From: a virus | Strand: one strand, 5' to 3' | Length of the DNA stretch: 29,742 nucleotides | IMG/VR virus record: IMGVR_UViG_3300025759_000462 | Coordinates: 1 to 29,742 of that record | Shown: positions 12,435-20,048 of the stretch, piece by piece | How the letters are laid out: each line of letters starts with the position of its first letter | Numbering within the stretch: the stretch's first letter is position 1 | The notes under the pieces: model-generated | Database searches by the model: none | What the model was told of the DNA's origin: nothing | The model's input: the letters and a program-made list of their open reading frames with translations, nothing else | Made by a program: the position numbers and the translations under genes

Positions 12435-13685
12435 TCAAACCAGACGAACCAGGACGTGGCGTTTTTTACCTACAGACAGTTTGACGGTGTTGCGCAGATC
12501 ATCGGTAGATACCATCAAAGTTGCATCGGTCAAGACTTCATCATTCATTCGGGCGCCAGCATCAGCGATCAAACGTTTTGCTTCTTTGCCGGATTTCGCC
12601 AAACCTGACTGTACGATAAGATGAACAATCGAAATTGCCTCGCCCATTTCCGCAGCATTGATTATCGTGGTCGGCAGGTCATCGCCAATGCCGCCATTCT
12701 CGAACACTTCGCGAGCGGTCTCGGCGACTGTTCTTGCGGACTCTGCGCCATGGGCAAGCGTGGTGACGAGGTTCGCCAGCGTGATCTTGGCCTCGTTGAC
12801 CTCGGACCCCTTCAAGGCGCCCAGCCGGTCGCATTCATCGACCGGCAGTTCGGTATATAGCTTCAGGAACCGCCCGACATCGGCGTCGGTGGTGTTGCGC
12901 CAGAACTGCCAGAACTCGTAGGGACTGCGCATCTCGGCATTGAGCCAGACCGCGCCGTCCTGGCTTTTGCCCATCTTCTTACCGTCCGAGGTCGTCAGCA
13001 GAGGCGAAGTCAGCCCAAAGACCTCGTGATCAAGGATGCGGCGGGTCAGGTCGATCCCGTTCACGATGTTGCCCCACTGGTCCGAGCCACCCATCTGCAA
13101 GAGGCAACCGTAGCGGTTGTTCAGCTCCATGAAGTCATAGGCCTGCAGGATCATGTAGTTGAATTCGAGGAACGACAACGATTGTTCACGGTCGAGGCGC
13201 GATTTGACCGATTCAAACGACAACATCCGGTTAACCGAGAAATGCCGGCCGATATCGCGCAGGAAATCGAGATAATTCAACCTATCCAGCCATTCGGCGT
13301 TATTGACCATCATTGCATCAGAGACGCCTTCACCAAAGGTGATATAGTTCGAAAAGACGGTCTTGATGGCATCAATATTCTCATTGATCTGGGCTTCACT
13401 CAGAAGCGGCCGCTCGTCGGCGCGGAACGAGGGGTCGCCGACCTTGGTGGTGCCGCCGCCCATCAGGACCAAGGGCTTGTGCCCGGTCTTCTGCAGCCAG
13501 CGGAACATCATGATCTGAATGAGGCTTCCGACATGCAGGCTCTGGGCGGTCGCGTCAAAGCCGATATAGGCCGGAACCGCGCCCGAGATCAGCGCATCGT
13601 CGAGGCCCTGCAGATCGGTGCAATCCGCAAGGAAACCGCGGTTCTGCATTTCATGCAGAAAGTCGGATTTCACATGGGTGGTCAT
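12435..13685 (-). CDS. tyrS: Tyrosyl-tRNA synthetase
   Basis: A complete 416-residue bacterial TyrRS, class I, which charges tRNA-Tyr. The HIGH-type motif is HVGS (in [13 protein letters not shown], about 46-58), the tyrosine pocket is seen in YMILQAYDF and GGSDQWGNI, and KMSKS appears as KKMGKS (about 233-238). The C-terminal S4 RNA-binding domain is present ([26 protein letters not shown]). The start has AGGAACC upstream. It is the last gene of the hisS-ORF-tyrS cassette. GC content is far above that of the phage genes, with lower-GC stretches near its 3' end and around 13190-13400, pointing to transfer from an alphaproteobacterium. Confidence 0.96.
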   Translation of the reverse strand: MTTHVKSDFLHEMQNRGFLADCTDLQGLDDALISGAVPAYIGFDATAQSLHVGSLIQIMMFRWLQKTGHKPLVLMGGGTTKVGDPSFRADERPLLSEAQINENIDAIKTVFSNYITFGEGVSDAMMVNNAEWLDRLNYLDFLRDIGRHFSVNRMLSFESVKSRLDREQSLSFLEFNYMILQAYDFMELNNRYGCLLQMGGSDQWGNIVNGIDLTRRILDHEVFGLTSPLLTTSDGKKMGKSQDGAVWLNAEMRSPYEFWQFWRNTTDADVGRFLKLYTELPVDECDRLGALKGSEVNEAKITLANLVTTLAHGAESARTVAETAREVFENGGIGDDLPTTIINAAEMGEAISIVHLIVQSGLAKSGKEAKRLIADAGARMNDEVLTDATLMVSTDDLRNTVKLSVGKKRHVLVRLV

Positions 13686-13696
13686 GGTATGGTTCC

Positions 13697-13906
13697 TTAG
13701 TGTCTATGTTTATATTTGTAGATAAGTATAGCCCAAAAAATCAACATAGGCAACACAAATACAACAAACGTAGAAAAAACCATACCTAATGACCACAATA
13801 TAGATAACACCCCAATCCAAATCATTAAACTTGTAAAAATTGTAATATTTATCACAATAGCGTATAACGTGTGTTGGGTTTCTGCCCATTTAAAAAATTT
13901 ATTCAT
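13697..13906 (-). CDS. Small two-helix membrane protein inside the synthetase cassette
   Basis: A 69-residue protein with two strong transmembrane segments (about 15-33 and 40-62) and a basic C-terminus (YKYKHRH). It is AT-rich, unlike the GC-rich synthetases on both sides. Its ATG overlaps the hisS stop (TAATG) and its stop is 11 bp before tyrS, whose ribosome site follows at once, so the three genes seem translationally coupled. No family recognised; holin-like size and topology are noted but not sufficient for a call. Confidence 0.72.
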   Translation of the reverse strand: MNKFFKWAETQHTLYAIVINITIFTSLMIWIGVLSILWSLGMVFSTFVVFVLPMLIFWAILIYKYKHRH

Positions 13907-15477
13907 TAGATATCTAATACCTCTTCATTAACGTGATAAACATTAGTCCGCGCGATCATCTTGGCGACCTCGGTCACCAGATCGCCTCGTGCGATTTCCA
14001 TCTGCGCCGGCTGCGCCTTCCATTCCTCGTTGGTCTCGACCTCGGCCGCCAGCCGTGCGCCAAGCGCCAGATCCTTGATCTGGACAACGCCCCGCGCTTT
14101 CTCATCAGCACCTTCGATTACCGCGACCGGGCTCTCGCGTTTATCCGCATATTTCAACTGGTTGCCGAAGTTTTTCGGATTGCCAAGATAGACCTCGGCC
14201 CGGATCCCTGCACTGCGCAACTCAGACACCATCGCCTGATAATCCGCCATCCGGTCGCGATCCATCACTGTCACCACGACAGGCCCGGAGACGCTGCCGC
14301 CGATCCGGCCCTTGGCGCGGAGCGCAGCCAGAAGACGGTCGACACCGATGGAAACGCCGGTTGCAGGGACTTCCTGCCCGGTGAAGCGCTTCACCAGGTC
14401 GTCATAGCGGCCGCCGCCAGCGACCGAGCCGAAGCACCGCTTCCTGCCTTTTTCGTCGACGATCTCGAAGGTCAGTTCGGCCTCGAAAACCGGGCCGGTG
14501 TAATAGCCAAGGCCGCGCACCACCGAAGGGTCGATCACGATCCGGTCGGGGCCGTAGCCCTGCGCGGCGAGGAGGGCGGCGATCTGTTCGAGTTCGCGGA
14601 TGCCCTCGGCGCCGACGGTGGATGTGCCCACGGCGTTTCTTAGCCGGTCAAACGTCACCGACTGAATTTCACTCTTGGCTGTCAGGAAATCCATAACCGG
14701 TTCAACACAGTATTCAGGCAGTCCAACACCATCGATATATGCACCAGAGTTATCCTTCCGACCCGTCGTCAGAAGTTCCACTACGCCTGAGCGTCCAACT
14801 TTGTCGAATTTATCGATAGTTCGCAGGATGCCGACCTTCAATTCATCCCAGTCCGTATTGTCCGTTACTCGCTCAGGCACAAGTGAGCGCACGCTTTCCA
14901 ACACCCCATTCAGCACCTTGCGGTTATTCACCCGCACCACGTAATCGCCACGCGGAATGCCGACGGCTTCAAGCGTATCCGCCAGCATGGCGCAGACCTC
15001 GGCATCCGCCGCGACGTTGCCGGTGCCCACGGTATCGGCGTCGCATTGGTAGAACTGGCGGAATCGGCCCGGCCCCGGTTTCTCGTTCCGCCAGACCGGC
15101 CCCATCGCGAAGCGCCGATAGGGTGTCGGCAGATCGTTCCGGTGCTGGGCGTAGACACGGGCCAGAGGTGCGGTCAGGTCGTATCTCAGCGCCAGCCAGT
15201 CGCCGGGCCGTTCGCCCTCGGCTTCTTCCTGCCAGGCAAAGACACCCTCGTTCGGGCGGTCGACATCGGGCAGGAATTTGCCCAGTGCCTCGACGGTTTC
15301 CACCGCCGAGCTTTCCAGCGGGTCAAAGCCGTAGCGATGATAGACTTCGGCGATCTTGGCCAGCATTTCGGTGCGCTCGGTCACCTCGGTGCCGAAATAG
15401 TCGCGAAAGCCCTTCGGCGTCTCGGCGCTGGGATTTTCAAACAGGAAGACTTCGACCTGTTTGATTTGCGTTGTCAT
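13906..15477 (-). CDS. hisS: Histidyl-tRNA synthetase
   Basis: A 523-residue class II synthetase that charges tRNA-His. Seen: PKGFRDYFG (motif 1 region), [15 protein letters not shown], motif 2 [13 protein letters not shown], the HisA box [26 protein letters not shown] and motif 3 [13 protein letters not shown], followed by the C-terminal anticodon-binding domain. Phrases such as [34 protein letters not shown] are typical of alphaproteobacterial HisRS. I use the ATG at 15477, with GAGG about 10 bp upstream; an earlier in-frame ATG at 15510 lies inside the HAD gene. GC content is high except for 14640-14900. First gene of the cassette. Confidence 0.96.
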   Translation of the reverse strand: MTTQIKQVEVFLFENPSAETPKGFRDYFGTEVTERTEMLAKIAEVYHRYGFDPLESSAVETVEALGKFLPDVDRPNEGVFAWQEEAEGERPGDWLALRYDLTAPLARVYAQHRNDLPTPYRRFAMGPVWRNEKPGPGRFRQFYQCDADTVGTGNVAADAEVCAMLADTLEAVGIPRGDYVVRVNNRKVLNGVLESVRSLVPERVTDNTDWDELKVGILRTIDKFDKVGRSGVVELLTTGRKDNSGAYIDGVGLPEYCVEPVMDFLTAKSEIQSVTFDRLRNAVGTSTVGAEGIRELEQIAALLAAQGYGPDRIVIDPSVVRGLGYYTGPVFEAELTFEIVDEKGRKRCFGSVAGGGRYDDLVKRFTGQEVPATGVSIGVDRLLAALRAKGRIGGSVSGPVVVTVMDRDRMADYQAMVSELRSAGIRAEVYLGNPKNFGNQLKYADKRESPVAVIEGADEKARGVVQIKDLALGARLAAEVETNEEWKAQPAQMEIARGDLVTEVAKMIARTNVYHVNEEVLDI

Positions 15478-15494
15478 GGGTGCATCCTCATTTC

Positions 15495-15545
15495 CATCAA
15501 GCGGCCTCATGATATAGTTGTTCCCAGTTCTTTACAATATGTATA
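15495..15545 (-). repeat. Right copy of 51-bp direct repeat, end of the HAD gene
   Basis: Same orientation as 12347-12397. It supplies the last 15 residues and stop of the intact HAD-like gene ([15 protein letters not shown]). Most of the 8 differences between copies are synonymous or conservative in this frame. Confidence 0.85.
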
Positions 15546-16093
15546 TCAGAATTTACATGATTCATATTATGTCCATGCTCCATCAGAACAGAATTCAGAC
15601 CAAACTTCAAACCAGTTTCAGCATTCTCGATTTTATCCTCAATCCAGATATATCCACTGTTCTTGTACTTAGCAAGTTCTTCATCTTTGTCTTCACCAGT
15701 GTCAAGAAAGACAAACTTCTCAAATGCCGTTTCACCAAAGATTTTCTTGGTGTTCATGATCCTAAGTTTTTGAGCATTCGGATCCTTTGAAAGTGAAGTG
15801 ATCATGTGGAAAACATAACCATGCTTCCGATGAAGCAGGTCCACATAATACATCGCGTCCCGTAGCGGAGGCAAGAAACCAATAGCAGCAGATTCGTTGA
15901 ATTCCCGAATCAACTTTTTGATTTCGGGTTTGTCAACATCATAGTGATGGATCAGATCATATTCTATTGAAGACTTTCGATCATATCCTTTTTGACTCAT
16001 CCAAACATGGAAGGAATATTCCCAGTTTAGTAGTACTCCGTCACAGTCGGTCAGAATCACTTTATCATCTTTATGAAACCGCATTTTGTTCAT
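15497..16093 (-). CDS. HAD-superfamily phosphatase/nucleotidase-like protein
   Basis: A 198-residue protein with the HAD motif [12 protein letters not shown] (the first Asp is the expected nucleophile, second Asp the acid), motif II MITSLS (Ser/Thr), and motif IV-type acidic residues in [15 protein letters not shown] conserved Lys for motif III may be in AKYKNSG or nearby. Such proteins hydrolyse phosphate esters, often nucleotides. The start overlaps the stop of the 53-aa gene (ATGA). Its last 15 codons lie in the 51-bp repeat and the hisS ribosome site follows, so this gene was the insertion target. Confidence 0.83.
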   Translation of the reverse strand: MNKMRFHKDDKVILTDCDGVLLNWEYSFHVWMSQKGYDRKSSIEYDLIHHYDVDKPEIKKLIREFNESAAIGFLPPLRDAMYYVDLLHRKHGYVFHMITSLSKDPNAQKLRIMNTKKIFGETAFEKFVFLDTGEDKDEELAKYKNSGYIWIEDKIENAETGLKFGLNSVLMEHGHNMNHVNSDIHIVKNWEQLYHEAA

Positions 16094-16251
16094 ACTGCCT
16101 CGTCTAAAAACTTATTCATTGCGTATTCCATATGCCAGACCCATTCTTCTTGAGAACATTCCGACCGATCAAGAAAAATCATGGCATCAATCTCACGGGC
16201 GAAAGCCTCATCAATATTGAAGTAGTTCATGATTTGTCGGATGTAGAGCAT
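16090..16251 (-). CDS. Small phage protein (53 aa)
   Basis: A 53-residue ORF directly behind a strong promoter with the shared early leader. It is acidic and helical (FNIDEAFAREIDAMIFLDRSE, then EEWVWHMEYAMNKFL). Its stop overlaps the HAD start (ATGA). Unknown function, but the promoter and coupling make it a real gene. Confidence 0.75.
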   Translation of the reverse strand: MLYIRQIMNYFNIDEAFAREIDAMIFLDRSECSQEEWVWHMEYAMNKFLDEAV

Positions 16252-16283
16252 GGTGATTCTCTCTTTCTCTCTCTTACACTATT

Positions 16284-16312
16284 AATATAAGCACTCATGA
16301 CCGATTTGTCAA
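16284..16312 (-). promoter_or_regulatory. Host-type promoter with shared early leader
   Basis: TTGACA (16307-16312), 17-bp spacer, TATATT (16284-16289), then AATAGTGTAAGAGAGAGAAAG. Drives the 53-aa gene, the HAD gene and, by read-through, the hisS-tyrS cassette, for which no separate promoter is seen. Confidence 0.86.
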
Positions 16313-16349
16313 GAGGTAAAATGAATTTTTTCAGATCAATTGTGATTTT

Positions 16350-16697
16350 TTAGTTCCTTCTCATATTTGCCGCATCAATCGCGGCTTGTTTGTTGTCTTT
16401 ACGAATAGGCACGAGATTTGATTTGTGCATAGTAGCAACCCCAACAATTTCTTCACCAGTATATTGCATTCTGTCTTTTTTAGTACCATTGCCGGGAATT
16501 TTATCACTCGTCATTTTTTCGTAACCATAGATCGGAATTGACAATCCCGCATCTGGTTGCGATTTACCAACACCCATAGACTTCAACCAAGAGTCGTGGT
16601 CTGACTGCGCTTTGAGAAGTCTTTTGTTTTTTGTTTTTTTTCTTTTTCGATTATACTGTGTTGTCGTGTAATGCGGGCCCAGAAGATGCATTACCAT
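16350..16697 (-). CDS. Conserved basic phage protein
   Basis: A 115-residue, very basic protein. The start GPHYTTTQYNRKRKKTKNKRLLKAQSDHDSWLKSMGVG resembles a conserved protein of T4-like marine phages, function unknown. The rest is polar and probably extended. The ATG at 16697 is 3 bp past the upstream stop; another ATG at 16691 is equally possible. The basic character would allow nucleic-acid binding, which is inference. Confidence 0.7.
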   Translation of the reverse strand: MVMHLLGPHYTTTQYNRKRKKTKNKRLLKAQSDHDSWLKSMGVGKSQPDAGLSIPIYGYEKMTSDKIPGNGTKKDRMQYTGEEIVGVATMHKSNLVPIRKDNKQAAIDAANMRRN

Positions 16698-16699
16698 AA

Positions 16700-16921
16700 C
16701 TACCAACCCATAATGTATGCGTTATTCTCGCAACCTCGTAAATCCATAACAGATGGTCCACGAACTCTGGGTTCAAGTTTCTCTTTCCAAAAACTATGAA
16801 TGGTTCTTTTTGGATTTTCGCGCAAATATTCGACAATCTCAAAAGAATACCCTTGTTCAAGCGAACCTTTACAAGTTTTTACAGATACAACTTGACTTTG
16901 ATCAAAATCATAATCTTCCAT
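16700..16921 (-). CDS. Small phage protein, unknown function
   Basis: A 73-residue protein starting MEDYDFDQSQVVSVKTCKGSLEQGYSFEIVEYLRENP. The ATG at 16921 has AGGAG 9 bp upstream and lies behind a good promoter. No family recognised. Cotranscribed with the basic 115-aa protein. Confidence 0.68.
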   Translation of the reverse strand: MEDYDFDQSQVVSVKTCKGSLEQGYSFEIVEYLRENPKRTIHSFWKEKLEPRVRGPSVMDLRGCENNAYIMGW

Positions 16922-16949
16922 TTTCAATTCTCCTTGTTTCATTATGATC

Positions 16950-16978
16950 ATTATAACACAAAAAGTCGTGTATGTAAA
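16950..16978 (-). promoter_or_regulatory. Host-type promoter
   Basis: TTTACA (16973-16978), 17-bp spacer, TATAAT (16950-16955) on the minus strand, immediately after the stop codon of the cell-wall hydrolase gene. Confidence 0.75.
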
Positions 16979-17551
16979 TCACCAAATCCCATTCCAAAAG
17001 AAAAATTTATGATCTCCTATAACAACGGCCAATTCCATTTTTCGATTCCAAGACGGATTTATTGCGTAAGTGTGATAGAATGTGGAACCTTCTGTAGGAT
17101 CATCACCTCGAAATTTATAGACAAGTGTTGCGATTCTTTTTGCTTTCTCCCAAGCGTATTTGTCTTTTGGAACCATATGCTTTCCTTTACCTATTGTCCA
17201 AGAAAACTGATAAGGTTGAAAGACCACTTTACAGATGTTGTTGGGAAATTTGTCATGATCTACTCTGTTGAGTGTGACATGTGCGACCGCGATTTGACCT
17301 AGTTCAGATTGATTACGCGCTTCAAAGTATATGTTTTTGGCAAGACAGTCAATTTGTTTCTTGTCTTCCGCACTAACATAATATTTGCCAATTCTAGAAT
17401 AAATGTTTTCACGACCATCCTCGGTAAAGTTGGTCATGTAATCTTTTAGCACTTTATACCCGCTATACATTGAGGTATAGTTAGGAATCAAGGTCACAAT
17501 CGCAACCGAAAACAAAAAAGTTTTGAAAAATCTCAATGAAGAGGTCCTCAT
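16979..17551 (-). CDS. SleB/CwlJ-type cell wall hydrolase (putative endolysin)
   Basis: A 190-residue protein of the Hydrolase_2 (SleB/CwlJ) family, which cleaves peptidoglycan. An N-terminal hydrophobic segment (about 8-26, FFKTFLFSVAIVTLIPNY) may be a signal anchor. The catalytic domain follows: DCLAKNIYFEARNQSELGQIAVAHVTLNRV (with the expected catalytic Glu), NICKVVFQPYQFSW and FYHTYAINPSW. No holin is clearly adjacent. A TATAAATA late promoter stands 25 bp upstream, which fits expression at lysis. An uncleaved signal anchor would mean a SAR-like or secreted lysin; that is inference. Confidence 0.87.
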   Translation of the reverse strand: MRTSSLRFFKTFLFSVAIVTLIPNYTSMYSGYKVLKDYMTNFTEDGRENIYSRIGKYYVSAEDKKQIDCLAKNIYFEARNQSELGQIAVAHVTLNRVDHDKFPNNICKVVFQPYQFSWTIGKGKHMVPKDKYAWEKAKRIATLVYKFRGDDPTEGSTFYHTYAINPSWNRKMELAVVIGDHKFFFWNGIW

Positions 17552-17574
17552 AATACTTTTCTCTGTTCTATTGT

Positions 17575-17631
17575 TTATTTATAATAACACAGATTCTCAA
17601 CTTGACTCCCGACTTGATTATTAGTTTTCAT
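17575..17631 (-). pseudogene. Truncated second copy of the QV-repeat ORF start
   Basis: Begins with the same MKTNNQV as the ORF at 17797 because a 22-bp segment is duplicated exactly (17611-17632 and 17777-17798). It encodes only MKTNNQVGSQVENLCYYK before the stop, which lies in the late promoter. Probably a remnant. Confidence 0.45.
17576..17583 (-). promoter_or_regulatory. T4-type late promoter TATAAATA
   Basis: Exact match on the minus strand, 25 bp upstream of the hydrolase gene, a typical late gene. It overlaps the end of the short second MKTNNQV frame. Confidence 0.72.
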
Positions 17632-17797
17632 ACCATTGACCCCGGACTTGATCCAAGACTGGATTACTGACTTGCTCCCAGACTTGATACCCGACTTGAT
17701 CCCTGACTTGATACCAGATTTGTAACCAGACTTGACCCCAGACTTGATCCTTGACTTGTAACCAGACTTGATCCCTGACTTGATTATTAGTTTTCAT
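17621..17797 (-). CDS. QV-repeat protein (12-bp tandem repeat ORF)
   Basis: A 58-residue ORF beginning MKTNNQ and made of twelve four-residue units of the form QVxx (QVRD, QVWL, QVKD, QVWG ... QVRG), ending QWYEN. DNA units follow CAA GTC xxx xxx. The frame is open upstream to 17929, but that runs through a strong terminator, so the ATG at 17797 is the likely start; its ribosome site is weak. Similar QV runs occur, as I recall, inside DUF6745 proteins, and a DUF6745 gene lies 450 bp upstream. Whether this is a translated protein or a noncoding relic is open. Confidence 0.5.
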   Translation of the reverse strand: MKTNNQVRDQVWLQVKDQVWGQVWLQIWYQVRDQVGYQVWEQVSNPVLDQVRGQWYEN

Positions 17798-17825
17798 AAT
17801 CTTCAACCATGTTTCATTTGATATA

Positions 17826-17856
17826 AAAAAATCGGGGAAAATTCCCCGATTTTCGT
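17826..17856 (-). terminator. Bidirectional rho-independent terminator
   Basis: Long palindrome ATCGGGGAA/TTCCCCGAT with a 2-nt centre flanked by A- and T-runs. Ends the DUF6745 transcript after the 115-aa gene. Confidence 0.88.
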
Positions 17857-17868
17857 TTTCTGCGGCGA

Positions 17869-18216
17869 TTAGTCCGCCACTCGACGATATCCCTCGGGAG
17901 TGTATTCGCGCTGAAGACGAATTTCCCAATTACCCTCAGTCAAGTATAGGGGTTCGTGAGTATCGGTACCACGAAGGTGAATTACCTCAGCAGGTTCTTT
18001 CACAATCATCTGTAGGATACCCATCCCCTCAGGGACTTTGACTTGCTCCATAACATCAACCTTCATCGCATCGATTACATGGTGATGCCCGGTTTCAGAA
18101 TGAGCAAGAATGAATACCCCTTTCTCAGGATTTACAGGCTTTGCTTCTTCTTTGAATTCTGCTACCCGCCGAATGTACATTTCACCCTGAGCTGCAAAGT
18201 TTTTAACTACTCGCAT
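17869..18216 (-). CDS. Conserved small partner of DUF6745 (AHSETGHHHVI protein)
   Basis: A 115-residue beta-rich protein. The centre has FILAHSETGHHHVI (about 34-47) with a His-rich cluster that could bind metal; then a long strand-rich part and EYTPEGYRRVAD at the end. Proteins of this type, from memory, are often encoded next to DUF6745 proteins in bacteria and phages; that is the arrangement here (28-bp gap). Activity unknown. AGGAG lies upstream of the ATG. Confidence 0.72.
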   Translation of the reverse strand: MRVVKNFAAQGEMYIRRVAEFKEEAKPVNPEKGVFILAHSETGHHHVIDAMKVDVMEQVKVPEGMGILQMIVKEPAEVIHLRGTDTHEPLYLTEGNWEIRLQREYTPEGYRRVAD

Positions 18217-18244
18217 TATTTTTTCTCCTTATTTCATTTTCTGT

Positions 18245-19078
18245 TTAAGTGCGGAATTCAGGCGGCATGAATTCATTCACATCGTCAAATCCAAGCATCC
18301 ATGCCTGTGCTTCGATTGCAGTCTTGACAGTCGGCGGGACCGGCATCGCGAATTCGCGCTTGGTGCCACACAGCACTTTCAAGAAGCGTTCATTGCCGAT
18401 ATCGGGAATGTTCACTTCAAGGAGAGTGCCAATCTCTGGGTCAGTGTCCTCGTCGATCACTTTCGCAGAAAGTTTGTCGAGAACTTTGTTCCAACCGACA
18501 ATTTCGCAGGCGGCACGCCGCAGTTCTGCATTCTGATGACGGAAGAATTCTTTTTCAGTCAGAGATTCCTTATTCATGATCCATTCTTTAGGAACACGCA
18601 TTCCATGCCAGATATATACTGCAAACCCATCAGAATATTCGATTGCAGGACCAGTTTCGCTATGAGTGCGATTCTGTTCGTCGAATTTGATCTTCGTCGG
18701 CCGATCACAGACATAGATTTTCTTGTCGTCATAGTACACCCAACCGAGATTTTCGATTACAGGCACCATAGTCTCAATTTCAGGACAAATTCCGAAATTG
18801 TCGTTGAAGAATTTGTAATGCGCAACCCAGTTCACGTCATGATTTCCATACGTGATATTTTTTGCATTCTTGGGAATGCCGCTGGGCGAGGCGACATATA
18901 CAAATTCGTGACGTTCACAATCTTCACCCAGAAAGTCCTTCAAAGTCTGTACTGCAACTTCAAAATCAATCTGGTCGGTCCGAAGACCGAGTTTGGTGTA
19001 TTTTTCAACGTACTCAGGGATTTGAGCAAGTTGGGCTTCCGTTAGCATTTTAATTTTCGACATTATGTATTTGCTCAT
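18245..19078 (-). CDS. DUF6745 family protein
   Basis: A 277-residue protein matching DUF6745, whose function is unknown. Seen: LTEAQLAQIPEYVEKYTKLGL at the start, WVAHYKFFNDNFGI (family: W...Y.FF...G), ICPEIETMVPVIENLGWVYYDDKKIYVCDRPTKI, and SETGPAIEYSDGFAVYIWHG followed by RVPKEW, the most typical block; then a C-terminal repeat region. Other members often carry a QV-repeat stretch before the W..Y.FF block; here it is missing, and such repeats lie outside the gene on both sides. Start codon among 19078, 19063 and 19048 is uncertain. It has its own promoter. Confidence 0.83.
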   Translation of the reverse strand: MSKYIMSKIKMLTEAQLAQIPEYVEKYTKLGLRTDQIDFEVAVQTLKDFLGEDCERHEFVYVASPSGIPKNAKNITYGNHDVNWVAHYKFFNDNFGICPEIETMVPVIENLGWVYYDDKKIYVCDRPTKIKFDEQNRTHSETGPAIEYSDGFAVYIWHGMRVPKEWIMNKESLTEKEFFRHQNAELRRAACEIVGWNKVLDKLSAKVIDEDTDPEIGTLLEVNIPDIGNERFLKVLCGTKREFAMPVPPTVKTAIEAQAWMLGFDDVNEFMPPEFRT

Positions 19079-19098
19079 CGCGAGTTCGATATATTCAT

Positions 19099-19127
19099 AT
19101 ATTAAGCGATTCTCTTATCATTGTCAA
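19099..19127 (-). promoter_or_regulatory. Host-type promoter for the DUF6745 gene
   Basis: TTGACA (19122-19127), 17-bp spacer, TAATAT (19099-19104) on the minus strand. Confidence 0.75.
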
Positions 19128-19150
19128 GCCATATTCATAATAATCATTAC

Positions 19151-19184
19151 ATTGACCTCTAACTTGATACCTGACTTGAATCCA
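19151..19184 (-). repeat. Dispersed copy of the QV 12-bp repeat
   Basis: Read on the minus strand in one frame it gives QVRYQVRGQC, closely like the end of the QV ORF (QVRGQW). It overlaps the 3' end of the 69-aa gene in a different frame, where it encodes SSQVSS. Confidence 0.65.
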
Positions 19185-19368
19185 AACTACAATTTTCATT
19201 TTCTTGTTCATGCCATTTATACCACACATTTTCATATATTTCACACACAGATTTATCAACTTCCGACTCTATCATTTTTTCAATATCTTGGTATAATGAA
19301 AAAGCTATCTTTTTTCTAACTTTTTTATACATCGTTCTATATATTAGAACTTTTTCTTTCACATTCAT
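19159..19368 (-). CDS. Small phage protein with repeat-derived C-terminus
   Basis: A 69-residue, basic-then-acidic helical protein overlapping the phoH stop by 4 nt (ATGA-like coupling). No family recognised. Its last residues come from the 12-bp repeat sequence read out of the QV frame, suggesting that the gene end was altered by spread or decay of the repeat. Confidence 0.6.
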   Translation of the reverse strand: MNVKEKVLIYRTMYKKVRKKIAFSLYQDIEKMIESEVDKSVCEIYENVWYKWHEQENENCSLDSSQVSS

Positions 19369-20048
19369 AATTTTTCTTTCATAAATATTTCAATCCATTG
19401 TTTGCATATGTCCGAACGAACAATGTCTTTGTGTGTAAACTCGATTACCGGAATATTCAAATCGTATTTTTTGGCAAGATGAACGATCTTTGATAATCCC
19501 GACTGTTCACTAATGTCGGATTGCTGAATGTCTCCATCTAATACTATCTTTGAGTCTTCTCCCACTCTTGTGAGAAGTGCCTTGATTTCCGAAACCGTTA
19601 TGTTTTGGGCCTCATCAACGACCACAAAAGAATCGTCAAAGTTTCTTCCGCGAATCAAAGCCAGTGGAACCATTTCTACATTGTTGTTCTTTATTGCCGT
19701 TTCTAACATACCCTTTCCCATATGTCTTTCTAAAACATCAAGTACTGGTAATGCCCAAGGTTGCGATTTTTCTTCTATTGTGCCTGGAAGAAATCCAATC
19801 TCACGACCAACTGGAACATGGGGTCTTGTGATGATAATCTTATCTATTTTCTTTTCAATATAAAGATTTGCAGCGTATGTTGCTGCGATATAAGTTTTAC
19901 CTGTACCAGCAGGACCAAATACAATTACCTGAGAACAAGTATCAAGCGCCCTGATATAGAGCGCCTGATTTTCGTTTTTAGGTAATAGAATAGACGGAGA
20001 ATTGTTATATTCGGAATTCTTGTAGGTCGTCTTTCTTCTTGATGCCAT
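19365..20048 (-). CDS. phoH: PhoH-like ATPase
   Basis: A 227-residue P-loop NTPase of the PhoH family, frequent in marine phages; exact role unresolved, an RNA helicase or phosphate-stress link having been proposed. Walker A is GPAGTGKTY (about 45-53), Walker B is FVVVDEAQN (about 140-148), with ITRPHVPVGREIGFLPG between and LDGDIQQSD (about 170-178) after. Full-length for the family's ATPase domain. ATG overlaps the stop of the 70-aa gene (TAATG). Confidence 0.93.
   Translation of the reverse strand: MASRRKTTYKNSEYNNSPSILLPKNENQALYIRALDTCSQVIVFGPAGTGKTYIAATYAANLYIEKKIDKIIITRPHVPVGREIGFLPGTIEEKSQPWALPVLDVLERHMGKGMLETAIKNNNVEMVPLALIRGRNFDDSFVVVDEAQNITVSEIKALLTRVGEDSKIVLDGDIQQSDISEQSGLSKIVHLAKKYDLNIPVIEFTHKDIVRSDICKQWIEIFMKEKL

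Noticed and set aside
12347-15545. Insertion sequence or transposon carrying the synthetases
   Set aside because: No transposase, integrase, homing endonuclease or terminal inverted repeats are visible; the flanking repeat is a gene-end duplication, not a typical short target duplication.
13026-15672. Long plus-strand ORFs opposite tyrS and hisS (e.g. 13026-13700, 13933-14643, 14883-15464, 15046-15672)
   Set aside because: They are shadow frames of GC-rich genes with clear synthetase motifs on the minus strand; no ribosome sites or recognisable proteins.
17600-17800. CRISPR array
   Set aside because: Units are 12 bp and directly adjacent with codon periodicity; there are no spacers and no cas genes.
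17621-17929. Longer version of the QV-repeat ORF starting at 17929
   Set aside because: It reads through a strong terminator and overlaps the end of the 115-aa gene; the ATG at 17797 is more credible.
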